Below, piece after piece: positions 9,025 through 17,060 of a DNA stretch of 37,282 nucleotides. This DNA comes from Kiritimatiellia bacterium. Lineage in GTDB: Bacteria > Verrucomicrobiota > Kiritimatiellia > RFP12 > UBA1067. Position 1 is the stretch's first letter. Each line of letters starts with the position of its first letter. Position numbers and translations under genes: made by a program. The DNA lies in assembly GCA_017514235.1 (NCBI GenBank), contig JAFWKK010000009.1:1-37282 (forward strand), read 5' to 3'. The notes under the pieces were generated by a model. That model ran no database searches and was not told the DNA's origin. It saw nothing but the letters and a program-made list of their open reading frames with translations.

Positions 9025-10089
9025 TCAATTAATAAGCGAACACTCTATCTTTTTTATGTCCTGCCCCTCTTCTCGACTCCTCGCATAGTCCAATATTCGC
9101 TTTATATCTGGCTCCTCTCGAATATTCCTCTTCCCACAATAATATATGTTATAAGCAATTGTACCATCCCGAGCAAGCACACCATCCAATCCTTTGCCCA
9201 TGGAAAAATAATGTGTTGAAGAGCCTATAAATCGATCATGAAAAAGCCTATCCTCATCCCTAATAATTACAAAATTAATTTTTATGGGTTCTCTATTATT
9301 ATTTGTGCCATCCAATTGTTTCCATTTATTTCTTAAATTCTTCGACAAATGCGCCGTAACATACTGCAATGCGCTTTGGTAATCTTCATCATCAGGTCTT
9401 CTGGTTGGATTAGGATAATATGGGCAGGACGTATATATGTCAAATCGTAATGGATTTTCGCCACCGCGCACTAAATGATACAACCATGCAATCAAAACCT
9501 TAACCTTCTCCTCCAAGAAACGTTCTCCATTGCGAATCGTCCCTCCAAGGCAATATGGATCTACGATAACAAACCCCTTGTCTTCATTTGCAGCAAACAC
9601 TTTCAGCTGCTTGTCAAACCCCTCAAAACAAATCGTATTGGGCGTCAGCCCACTCTTTAAAAAGGTCTGCTTCCCTAAATACGACCTTCTTTGAGCATCC
9701 GCTGTTTGAAAATATTGAACAAGACCAACTTGTCCATCTCCATCTCCGATATGGTATGTCGGGCAAACATCATCTCCTTCTAAAATCCTTATGCTTGGCC
9801 GCTCTGAAATCACTCCATATGGCAATAACAAACCCAGACAATACTCCGACAGTACATAGTCGCGCTTGACATCAAACAGCGATACGCTCACACCATTGTT
9901 ATTGCCGCTTATCAAACTTTTTCTAAGATTCTGAATATTTTCATCGTTTTTTCGTATAACAAACCTTCCGTTCTCATAGCACGCTATCTCAAGAAGACGC
10001 AACGCACACTGGCACCGCATATCACCAGGCTTTGCCAATTGCATCAACTTGATAAAATACTTGAAATCTATTTCATACTCAACGATCAT
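9025..10089 (-). CDS. Uncharacterised protein with possible PLD-like HDR motif; candidate effector of the RT operon
   Basis: The longest frame begins at 10140, but the good ribosome site GGAGGGG lies at about 10099-10105, nine bases before an ATG at 10089. I therefore use that start (about 354 residues), which overlaps the ATPase stop by 11 bases. Most of the sequence is unfamiliar. Near residue 283, NFVIIRDEDRLFHDRFIG is followed by a GKGLDG loop. This resembles the HDR-containing half of phospholipase-D-like (HKD-family) domains found in bacterial conflict proteins. Only one such half is seen, so any nuclease or lipase activity would need dimerisation or may be absent. Overlap with the ATPase gene suggests an ATPase-effector pair, by inference. 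Confidence 0.5.
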   Translation of the reverse strand: MIVEYEIDFKYFIKLMQLAKPGDMRCQCALRLLEIACYENGRFVIRKNDENIQNLRKSLISGNNNGVSVSLFDVKRDYVLSEYCLGLLLPYGVISERPSIRILEGDDVCPTYHIGDGDGQVGLVQYFQTADAQRRSYLGKQTFLKSGLTPNTICFEGFDKQLKVFAANEDKGFVIVDPYCLGGTIRNGERFLEEKVKVLIAWLYHLVRGGENPLRFDIYTSCPYYPNPTRRPDDEDYQSALQYVTAHLSKNLRNKWKQLDGTNNNREPIKINFVIIRDEDRLFHDRFIGSSTHYFSMGKGLDGVLARDGTIAYNIYYCGKRNIREEPDIKRILDYARSREEGQDIKKIECSLIN

Positions 10090-11080
10090 ACTGCACATCC
10101 CCTCCGAATAGGATACGTTTTCGCGCCCCAAAGAAACCACCTTCTGCCGGCCACCTATCTAATGTTCCCTCACTGTCAATATTGCATTTGACAGGCCGTG
10201 CCCCAGAATCTTCTTTGACAACATATATAATGCTAACATCTCGACATTGCAAACGTCCCGATGCAACCATCTTCATAACCTCTAACATCACGTGTTCACT
10301 ATGACACTCCACCACTAACTGAGCAGTTGCATCTTTTTCGCTCCTTGCCATAGCTACCATTACCAATAACTGAGCTAACTTCTGCAATTGTCCCTCATTA
10401 ACATTCGCCTCAGGCTCTTCCAACAAAAGCAATCCCGTCTTCCACTTTGCGAGGGCTTTCAGGTGTCGGTATATGCCACGAATACCAGCCCCGACTTTGC
10501 TCACTGTTAAGTTTTGCATGTCAAAGTCTAAATCTGTCAATGTGTCATCAACTGCACACGAATACTTCACATTCAGCTTCTTGAACATCTCATTGATGTC
10601 CACCATCTCTTCTTGCGTCAGAATATCATTCTCATCCTGGCCATTCTCCAATCCAGCGGCAAGGGCCTCAAAACCCGACTTCGTTTTTTTCGACATTTCT
10701 CCTGCCCTAATGTGATTTATGCTCGGAATACATTTACTATACAACGATTCCAAGACCCGCTCAGAAGTTGCTCGATCAACAAGCAACCACTGTGATTCAT
10801 TATTGGTAGAAAGCACCCAATCGTAGGTCTTTCCCTTTGAATCTGAACATTTCAAACTCCATTCGTCTTCTGCCGTAATCTGACCGTTTTTAAACCCGTC
10901 ACTACGTATTACAATACCCCTGTTGTTTCGTTGCGCCCTGTCAAGAATTTCAAGCGCCTCAAGAAAGGAACTCTTACCGACACTATTATTGCCGTAAATA
11001 AATGTAATGCGAGAAAGATCAAATGTTGCGCCTTCCTTCCCATAACACTTGAAATTTCTGACTGTAAACTGTCTGAGCAT
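10079..11080 (-). CDS. ABC/SMC-like AAA ATPase (AAA_15/DUF3696-like), first gene of the RT operon
   Basis: The protein has 333 residues. Walker A is GNNSVGKSS at residues 30-38. A signature-like SKVGAGIRG lies near 200, Walker B is LLLLEEPEAN near 220, and a switch histidine follows in VVECHSEH near 260. The C-terminal LDRWPAEGGFF resembles the wP.GFF ending of DUF3696-type ATPases. It is an OLD/RecF-like overcoming-defect-type ATPase, cytoplasmic. The frame allows TTG at 11083, but GGAGG seven bases before the ATG at 11080 favours the latter. It is the promoter-proximal gene of the five-gene operon. Related ATPases act as sensors or drivers in several antiphage systems (known for the family); that role here is inferred. 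Confidence 0.85.
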   Translation of the reverse strand: MLRQFTVRNFKCYGKEGATFDLSRITFIYGNNSVGKSSFLEALEILDRAQRNNRGIVIRSDGFKNGQITAEDEWSLKCSDSKGKTYDWVLSTNNESQWLLVDRATSERVLESLYSKCIPSINHIRAGEMSKKTKSGFEALAAGLENGQDENDILTQEEMVDINEMFKKLNVKYSCAVDDTLTDLDFDMQNLTVSKVGAGIRGIYRHLKALAKWKTGLLLLEEPEANVNEGQLQKLAQLLVMVAMARSEKDATAQLVVECHSEHVMLEVMKMVASGRLQCRDVSIIYVVKEDSGARPVKCNIDSEGTLDRWPAEGGFFGARKRILFGGDVQYDR

Positions 11081-11114
11081 CAATCTTCCTCCTTCTTGGC
11101 GATTTACGATGCGT

Positions 11115-11143
11115 ATTATACCACACCCTTACTTGACCTTGAC
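11115..11143 (-). promoter_or_regulatory. Predicted promoter of the RT operon (extended -10)
   Basis: On the - strand, TGG-TATAAT (11123-11115) is a perfect extended -10. At 17-bp spacing the -35 region (about 11138-11143) reads GTCAAG, a poor match. It coincides with the -35 of the divergent LysR gene. A tandem CTTGAC-CTTGAC (+ strand, 11133-11143 region) lies in the shared segment and could be a regulator site. Confidence 0.6.
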
Positions 11144-11168
11144 ATACACAAATCAATTATGATATATT
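11139..11168 (+). promoter_or_regulatory. Predicted sigma-70-type promoter of the LysR-type gene
   Basis: TTGACA at 11139-11144 and TATATT at 11163-11168 are separated by 18 bp, about 22 bp before the ATG at 11191. The -35 overlaps that of the opposite-strand promoter, so one bound regulator could affect both. Confidence 0.65.
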
Positions 11169-11190
11169 ACTCATCGGTAAGGTAAATCAG

Positions 11191-12084
11191 ATGAATGACA
11201 TTGTCTTTGAACATAAGGGTCTTTCCCTTGAACGACTGCGCTTACTATGCAATGTGGCACGGATGGGCGGCATTCGTGCCGCAGTAGGCGATGATCCCGT
11301 GCGGCAAAGTCTTGCCAGCAGACAGCTCAAAGAACTGAGCGAATATGCAAATGTCGAACTCACCAAACGAATCGGACGAGGGATTGAAGTGACACCAGAA
11401 GGCGAAGAACTCGTTGACATAGGTAATGAGTTCTTCTCTAAAATGTCCACATTCCTCCAGCGAACACATAACCTACCCATTGACTTCAGACTTGGCGTTG
11501 GCGATTCAATATTCCAATGGCAGATTCTGCCTAACATGAAAGAATTTGAGGATAGATTCAAATCGTGCAAACTCATACCCTATAGTTACTCGAGTTCAGA
11601 AATCATAAAGGCCGTTGAATCCAGAAAGCTTGATGCCGGCATCGTCCGCAAATCGGCAATCACGGACACCGACCTCATAGCCAAGCAAATCGGCGAAGTA
11701 CATTACAAACTCTTCGTTCCAGCGCTTTTCTGCAAAGCATCCCGTCAAAATCAACTTCCACAAATTGCAAGAGTACCATTTTGCACACTAACCGGAGGGG
11801 GTGAATACGCAAGAACTACAATCAGATTTCTTTCGGCTTTCAACGGACACCCCGCCCTGAACTGCTCATCAATGACGCAAATGTTCGCCGCCGTCCAATC
11901 CGGGCAATATGCAGCCATACTTCCCGAGAATGCTGAATCTGGAACAAACATAACCCTTACAAAAACCTTCACTCTCCCCGAACTCACCTCATTCACTAGA
12001 CAAATCTCGCTCATCTTCAAACCAGACATCCGAGAGTCGAAAGACAAATCTGCAATCATAGATTTTCTATCAACTTGCTTCTAA
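11191..12084 (+). CDS. LysR-type transcriptional regulator, divergent from the RT operon
   Basis: The protein has 297 residues, the usual LysR length. The N-terminal winged HTH spans about residues 12-70: LERLRLLCNVARMGGIRAA, then RQLKELSEYANVELTKR and VTPEGEEL, the conserved pattern after the recognition helix. The remainder fits the periplasmic-binding-protein-like effector domain (DFRLGVGDSIFQWQILP, later DAGIVRK). A weak AAGG ribosome site precedes the ATG. It is the only + strand gene I accept in the window. It faces away from the RT operon with only ~110 bp between starts, the classic LysR arrangement, so it probably controls that operon and itself. The inducing ligand is unknown. Confidence 0.85.
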   Translation: MNDIVFEHKGLSLERLRLLCNVARMGGIRAAVGDDPVRQSLASRQLKELSEYANVELTKRIGRGIEVTPEGEELVDIGNEFFSKMSTFLQRTHNLPIDFRLGVGDSIFQWQILPNMKEFEDRFKSCKLIPYSYSSSEIIKAVESRKLDAGIVRKSAITDTDLIAKQIGEVHYKLFVPALFCKASRQNQLPQIARVPFCTLTGGGEYARTTIRFLSAFNGHPALNCSSMTQMFAAVQSGQYAAILPENAESGTNITLTKTFTLPELTSFTRQISLIFKPDIRESKDKSAIIDFLSTCF

Positions 12085-12159
12085 AACACCCGTCGCGGCA
12101 TACAATATGAAACACCTCAATGCCAAGATAGCTCTTTCCGACGACAACATTTCTGTATT

Positions 12160-14238
12160 TTATGTCGCCTCCTCTGCGATGGCTCTTGCTATGGCATTGT
12201 AATCATCAGACGGAATTGTATGTTCACCACGACTTGTTAGTCGGCCCTTCTTGTCAAAGTAAAAATCAAGATTTCCACTTCCACGAGAAGACGAAAGGAA
12301 AATCCTCAGATGATACGGCGTCAGCACTCGTGTACCTGTCAACCTAACTCCAATACCACTAGCTGCCGATGACACTCGTTCCACAATTCGGCTCATAGAC
12401 TCATTCAGAGCGTCTCCTTGTCTTGATTCTGCCAATTCCACCCCAGTCGAAAGACCTACAACAACATCGGCAGGGCGACTAATGAATACACTCCTAAGTT
12501 CCACCTGAATTCCAGCGTCATTTTCAATCCTCGCCTCTATCGAAGATATCTGATTATTGCCCCTGTATATCACATCAACACAGCCACGATGCTGCATCGT
12601 CAAAGCATCTTTCACAAAAACTCGATATCTATTCGCCATGGATCTCATTTCTGCGACAGTCATGCCCTTTGACGCCAAAAAGGCTGCCAGTGTTGTCGCA
12701 GACACCGAACTATCAACCATCTCGCTTCTACTAGGCATTGCGTCGGCTTGATGTGCCATAGTTGTTGGTGCTCCTAACACATCAGCAAGCGCATCGATTG
12801 CGGGTGGATATAGAGCGTGGAGATGTTGCTTCGCACGAGTAGTTGCAGTATATGCCCATCTAAAGAAAAATTCAGAACGAACAGCAGGTCCAAAGGTGTA
12901 GTCAACCCATGCATGTTTCCATTCGCCGCCCTGTGACTTGTGTCCCGTGACTGCATAACCGAATTTAACAATGGGCGCATTTAGCAATACCGATATCTTC
13001 AATGCGTCTTTTACGGACTCTTTAGTCAACCGTCCTTCTTTGCGCAACTTGTCTTCAATCGCTTTTCTGACCCCATTGTATAGCGCAATTGGCGCGTATG
13101 GTTCGTCATCTTCCCACTCCTTTGTCACTATTGGAGAGACATTGACCCATACACCATTACAAACACCCTGTTCTGGATCATATATCCAGCTAATATCCAT
13201 CTTCCGCCAGACGAAGTCAAAATGATATCTTTTATGTTCGTCTTTAGGCATATAAAACCCATCTAGATGACATTCCTTCCCATAGTCGCGCTCCACCCTT
13301 ATGAATTCTCCATTGTAGAATTGATTGATTGCCCCATCTTGAGTCGCCCTACGGGCATTGCGAATAATGAGAAGACGCTCTCCAACCATTGGATATGGAG
13401 CCGAACATTGCAATCTATTACGTACTAGTTCGTTCAACTCCTTTACGCGCATATTCGTGTGAGCAATCACAATCTTTTCATTTAAGTCACATTCTGGGCG
13501 CAATGAATCAAGAAAATGTTCAGCACTCTCAATGGTCAAATCCTCATGAGAAAGAAATCGGCAACAATTGAATTCTCGTCGTTTAAGGCAGTTTCTTAGT
13601 TTTGTCGCTTCCGCTAATATCCCGCTCCCCTCTGTCTGCCGATACACTTCGGTAAGTTCAATAATAAATGGCTCGCATCCAGTTAGTTCATATATCTTCT
13701 TCTCATCAAGCGCTGGTGGTGTCGAGCAATTTTCCAAAACTGGCGGCAACTGATACGGATCGCCAACGAAGAATAAGACATTGGACGTGTTTGGCACATT
13801 CAGACCTATATAGTCAATCAGATCCCGAAGCAACGATCCGCTTCCAAATTGAAACAGTTCCCTGTCGTTATTATGCACAGACAACCCTACCATTGATGCC
13901 TCATCCACGATGAACGCCGTGTCCTCAACATCATGGCCATAACCATGTTTTAGAGGGAATATAAATTTTATAGCATCTCCTTCCTCGTTTTTGATCGGAT
14001 CATCCACACAATTGTATATATGAGAATGAATAGTCCGACTCTCACTTCCTGTTCGCTTACCAAGGACCATCGCAGCACGTCCCGTTGGTGCCATAAGCGC
14101 AGGCTGAAGACCTTGCGCTCTGAGAGCAGGAAGCAGGGAACGAATGAGCGTCGTTTTACCTGTTCCGGCAGCACCTTTTATAATAAAGCATCGCCTCCCA
14201 TGCTGAATCTCAGCAATAATATTCTGCTCCGCATTCAC
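12160..14238 (-). CDS. RecD-like superfamily 1 DNA helicase with extra C-terminal domain
   Basis: The protein has 692 residues. Walker A GAAGTGKT is at residues 22-29, a helicase motif Ia-type APTGRAA follows near 50, Walker B/motif II is VDEAS near 112, and motif III is FVGDPYQLPP near 170. The C-terminal helicase motifs VTGHKSQGGEW (near 430) and YTATTRAK (near 465) match the UvrD_C_2 part of RecD/ExoV-alpha helicases. About 200 residues after the helicase core are unassigned. The start is GTG at 14238, with GGAGG nine bases upstream inside the end of the DUF1848 gene; the genes are 16 bases apart and probably co-transcribed. A role in DNA repair or defence is inferred. The gene ends convergently with the LysR gene; the 75 bp between them show no clear terminator. 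Confidence 0.85.
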   Translation of the reverse strand: MNAEQNIIAEIQHGRRCFIIKGAAGTGKTTLIRSLLPALRAQGLQPALMAPTGRAAMVLGKRTGSESRTIHSHIYNCVDDPIKNEEGDAIKFIFPLKHGYGHDVEDTAFIVDEASMVGLSVHNNDRELFQFGSGSLLRDLIDYIGLNVPNTSNVLFFVGDPYQLPPVLENCSTPPALDEKKIYELTGCEPFIIELTEVYRQTEGSGILAEATKLRNCLKRREFNCCRFLSHEDLTIESAEHFLDSLRPECDLNEKIVIAHTNMRVKELNELVRNRLQCSAPYPMVGERLLIIRNARRATQDGAINQFYNGEFIRVERDYGKECHLDGFYMPKDEHKRYHFDFVWRKMDISWIYDPEQGVCNGVWVNVSPIVTKEWEDDEPYAPIALYNGVRKAIEDKLRKEGRLTKESVKDALKISVLLNAPIVKFGYAVTGHKSQGGEWKHAWVDYTFGPAVRSEFFFRWAYTATTRAKQHLHALYPPAIDALADVLGAPTTMAHQADAMPSRSEMVDSSVSATTLAAFLASKGMTVAEMRSMANRYRVFVKDALTMQHRGCVDVIYRGNNQISSIEARIENDAGIQVELRSVFISRPADVVVGLSTGVELAESRQGDALNESMSRIVERVSSAASGIGVRLTGTRVLTPYHLRIFLSSSRGSGNLDFYFDKKGRLTSRGEHTIPSDDYNAIARAIAEEAT

Positions 14239-14254
14239 AGGATTCTTCCTCCCT

Positions 14255-15295
14255 TCAATACTGATTGTCCACCACGGCAGTGTATGCCTCGTGCAAACAA
14301 CTCACCCAATATCGTTTCCGCGCTTTGCAAGCACAGTGGCGCTTCCAGTTGGCCAACGCCGCCGCGTTGTTGGCGTTGGCGTAGCAGTAGTGGCAGAGGT
14401 GCGGACAGGTGTTGTACGCGCCTATGTTCTTCGACATTATGCAGCCGCAGGCGAGGCGCTGGCCGGGGTCTTTCTTGTGGGGGCCTGGCTCCCATTTGTC
14501 CTCGACACCGAAAAGCGGATCGCCAGGGACATACTTCGCGCCAATGAACTTCATGAGCTCTGCGTCGCGCGAGAAGCACTTCACCATCAACCGGTCGTCG
14601 ATGCAACGGTTATGTTCGATACCGTAGCGGTCGAGATCCTTGATTTCGCCGCATGTTCCCGCCGTGATACCCCAGTCCTTCGCGAGTTTGCCAATTCGCC
14701 GCGCGACCTCGCACATCTCATCGGACGAGAATTCACGCGCTGCAATTCCGCCGCGCTCCAGATTCTTGCCGACCTTAGCATACGACTTGATGTCGATGAA
14801 GCTGAATACAAACCTCGACGCATATGCCGCGATCTTGTCGCCGAGACGCTCCACCTTTTCGAGTATGTCCTTTATCGAAAGCTTATCTGTGAGAATTAGC
14901 GGATCAAACCTCCAGATTACGCGATTCTTGCCAACGCGTTCTGAGAGCCGCTTGAATGTCTCGATACGATCAGCGAGCGGTGGAACCCTCGGCTCAATCC
15001 CTTCTGAATCGTAGTCGTTGAGCGTGAACTGGAAGTAGTAGTTGGGACAAATCTTGTCAAGCTCATCGAGGTGCGGGATCATCGGCGCGGGGTTCTTCGA
15101 CCAGAAGACTATGCAGCGCATCTTACCGAAGCCCACGTAAAGCGGCTGTCCATTGAACGGATTGAACCATTTGACGTATCCGGCCTTCAAGCGCTCCATG
15201 AACCAGTCGGAATAGAACGCTGGGATGTCCGTCGAGCGGCTCGCGGAGACGATGACCGGCATCTGGGCCGGAACCATTGTCCCGTCCGCAATCAT
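14255..15295 (-). CDS. DUF1848 family protein (possible metal/Fe-S, radical-SAM-like cysteines)
   Basis: The protein has about 346 residues. The opening VIVSASRSTDIPAFYSDWF is the hallmark start of DUF1848 proteins. FWSKNPAPM, YFQFTLNDY and WRFDPLIL follow in the usual order. Near the C-terminus, ACGCIMSKNIGAYNTCPHLCHYCYAN gives a cysteine cluster (CGC, then C-H-L-C-H-Y-C) that could bind an Fe-S cluster or zinc. The frame extends to an ATG at 15322 without a ribosome site; the ATG at 15295 has AAGGA just upstream, so I prefer it. The biochemical function is not known. Its pairing with a RecD-like helicase suggests a nucleic-acid process, by inference only. Confidence 0.85.
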   Translation of the reverse strand: MIADGTMVPAQMPVIVSASRSTDIPAFYSDWFMERLKAGYVKWFNPFNGQPLYVGFGKMRCIVFWSKNPAPMIPHLDELDKICPNYYFQFTLNDYDSEGIEPRVPPLADRIETFKRLSERVGKNRVIWRFDPLILTDKLSIKDILEKVERLGDKIAAYASRFVFSFIDIKSYAKVGKNLERGGIAAREFSSDEMCEVARRIGKLAKDWGITAGTCGEIKDLDRYGIEHNRCIDDRLMVKCFSRDAELMKFIGAKYVPGDPLFGVEDKWEPGPHKKDPGQRLACGCIMSKNIGAYNTCPHLCHYCYANANNAAALANWKRHCACKARKRYWVSCLHEAYTAVVDNQY

Positions 15296-15399
15296 GATTT
15301 CCTTTTTCACCCAACTCACCATCGATTATGTTCTCAGACTCTGTCGCTCGTTTCTCAAACTAAACACTTTCCCGGTAATGTCTCCCTTCGTGTACGCTC

Positions 15400-15408
15400 A
15401 TTATATCA
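15400..15408 (-). promoter_or_regulatory. Extended -10 promoter for the DUF1848-helicase operon
   Basis: TGA-TATAAT on the - strand gives a leader of roughly 100 nt before the ATG at 15295. The -35 is weak (TTGCAC at 19-bp spacing). Confidence 0.5.
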
Positions 15409-15496
15409 TAATCTCCTCACCATGGTGCAAACCCGAACCTGTCTATCCACGCTTGTCGCCGACATGAAGACATTTTGGCGATTGCGCTTATCATGA

Positions 15497-16177
15497 TTAG
15501 AACGGCATATCATCATTGATGTCCAAGGGTTTTGCGGCGTGTGCGCGAAGAATTTCGTCGACCTTGCCGATCTCGTAGATTCCTGCAACGATGCAGGACT
15601 GATAGATTATGTCTTCGAGCAGGAACTCCGACAGGGCGTGTCCGGCGGCGCGAAGGAGCACATTCGCCTCGTCTATGGACAGCTTGAGCGCAAGCACGAA
15701 GGAAATGGCGGTCTCTTTCGAGACGGGACGCAACTCGTTGCTGATAATTGCCGAATACGTCTGACGACTCACGCGAGCGGCACGATAGACTTGCGGTGCG
15801 TCACCGTTGAACTTGTCGCGGACATACCGCACAAGCAACGCTGCGAAGGACGGGTTTGCGCTCTTCAGGTTCGGCGTCCGCACAGCATTCCGTCCGCTGG
15901 GCGGAGGCAGCACAGTCCCCTCCGGCTTCCCGTCAAGAAGCCATTCGTCGTCAGGTCCAAGCGGAATTATCTCTTCAACATCGCCACTATCGCTGGGAAT
16001 CGGCTGTACATCAGCCCACTCCTGGTGCGAGAGGTTGAGCCCGACGGCATACGCGATGAGCAGTTCGGCGAAAATCCGCTCCCGCGACATCGCGCAATCA
16101 GCCGCGACAACCGCCGCGCTCGGATAGCCCATGCGCATTGCGAGCCTCGCCCACTCCACCACCTGTGCTTCTTCCAT
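15497..16177 (-). CDS. HTH (XRE-like) DNA-binding protein
   Basis: The protein has 226 residues. The C-terminal half, about 105-200, carries VYRAARVSRQTYSAIISNELRPVSKETAISFVLAL followed by a LSIDEANVLLRAAGHALS segment, typical of compact XRE-like helix-turn-helix proteins whose HTH is followed by 'L.e...lL..aGyaLs'. The N-terminal ~60 residues form a helical segment, with a proline-rich linker (TVLPPPSGRN) between. The ATG at 16177 lies only 11 bases after a TATAAT and has no Shine-Dalgarno site, so the transcript may be nearly leaderless. An internal ATG at codon 14, with a GAGG six bases upstream, is an alternative. Probable transcription regulator; target unknown. Confidence 0.7.
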   Translation of the reverse strand: MEEAQVVEWARLAMRMGYPSAAVVAADCAMSRERIFAELLIAYAVGLNLSHQEWADVQPIPSDSGDVEEIIPLGPDDEWLLDGKPEGTVLPPPSGRNAVRTPNLKSANPSFAALLVRYVRDKFNGDAPQVYRAARVSRQTYSAIISNELRPVSKETAISFVLALKLSIDEANVLLRAAGHALSEFLLEDIIYQSCIVAGIYEIGKVDEILRAHAAKPLDINDDMPF

Positions 16178-16188
16178 TTTGTGCCAAT

Positions 16189-16197
16189 ATTATACCA
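16189..16197 (-). promoter_or_regulatory. Extended -10 promoter immediately upstream of the HTH gene
   Basis: TGG-TATAAT overlaps the stop codon of the upstream membrane-protein gene (the TAA is part of the hexamer). The ATG lies 11 nt downstream, predicting a 5' leader of only a few nucleotides. Confidence 0.5.
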
Positions 16198-16663
16198 AAT
16201 TCTCTGGCGTCGCTTCGGAGTGTTGCTCGTTCGCAGTCTTTGCATTGAGGGTGGCGTAGTAGCGGGAACCGGCGGGAAGCCACGGCATGATGGCTAAGAC
16301 GGCGAACACTGCAGCGAACAGGGAGTAAAGGACCTTCTCTCCGCAGGGATCCCTGCAATAACAGTCATCTACAAGCAAGGCCTCTTCCTCGCATGTCGAC
16401 GTCTCACGCCATTCTTCTTTTGATGTGCAGACGCGTGAAATGAAAAACACGGCAATGATGGAGAATACAACTGTCATAAATTCACGTCCAAAGAAAATGC
16501 GCCGCCACCTCTTTGTAAAAAAGACCACGATGAAATAACACACCAGCCAAATCCCAGCCGCAATAGACAATTCCGACAAAAGATACCACACGCTTCCTAT
16601 GACGACAATCGGCGCCACCGCCACAAAGAAGATTTGCGGACATTCAACGCAATATGGTTTCAT
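16190..16663 (-). CDS. Small integral membrane protein, unknown function
   Basis: The protein has 157 residues with about four hydrophobic segments: IFFVAVAPIVVIGSVWYLL, AAGIWLVCYFIVVFF, MTVVFSIIAVFFI and VLYSLFAAVFAVLAIMPWL. A cysteine-rich loop between the third and fourth (CTSKEEW, CEEE, CYCRDPC) would probably face the periplasm and may form disulfides. AAAGGAG lies six bases before the ATG. Not recognised as a family. It ends 12 bases before the HTH gene's ATG. Confidence 0.6.
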   Translation of the reverse strand: MKPYCVECPQIFFVAVAPIVVIGSVWYLLSELSIAAGIWLVCYFIVVFFTKRWRRIFFGREFMTVVFSIIAVFFISRVCTSKEEWRETSTCEEEALLVDDCYCRDPCGEKVLYSLFAAVFAVLAIMPWLPAGSRYYATLNAKTANEQHSEATPENLV

Positions 16664-16721
16664 TCAAGACTCCTTTCTACTTTAGTGCTCGCATCACAGT
16701 GCGAAATCTTACACGGTTTTT

Positions 16722-16747
16722 TTTCGCGGGCATTATACCACGCGAAA
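16722..16747 (-). promoter_or_regulatory. Promoter with a perfect inverted repeat around the -10
   Basis: A TGG-TATAAT extended -10 (hexamer at 16732-16737) is enclosed by 7-bp perfect arms, TTTCGCG and CGCGAAA, 12 bases apart. A repressor bound to the arms would cover the -10 of the membrane-protein gene. Confidence 0.45.
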
Positions 16748-16846
16748 GCCAATCCGCAACAGACAACCACGATTTTGCCGCGATTGTCTTCACCGTGAAG
16801 ACATTTCAACGGTGCTTGACAAGTTCTTCAGGGAACGGCTTCTGGG

Positions 16847-17060
16847 CTACGGTGTTTCGAAGGACCACATAGTGTCCGCCTTGGCGCGGATTTCGTCCGG
16901 CACGCCGTAGTACGCACCTGCCATCGCGCCGCAAATGCGGATTTGGCGCCGGGAAGCGGAAGCGTAACCGCTCAGACCGTTTCGATCTCCCGGGAGAGCG
17001 TCGGCATCCCAACCGCCGCCCCTTCTGTCCCGGACTGACAGCCGCGCGCCACGGCAAGCC
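16847..17060 (-). pseudogene. Decayed C-terminus of an ADP-ribosylglycohydrolase-like gene
   Basis: Reading from about 17026 to a TAG at 16847, one frame gives DAD, then ICGAMAGAYYGVPDEIRAKA near the end. This resembles the C-terminal 'GGDxDT..aiaGaiaGAYYG.P' region of DraG/ARH-type ADP-ribosylglycohydrolases. About 20 residues unlike the family separate the DAD from the ICGAMAG block. The upstream frame shifts, and no N-terminal half is present. I read it as a truncated, frameshifted remnant. A longer open frame in another phase (16806-17213) has a composition typical of a shadow frame. Confidence 0.4.
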
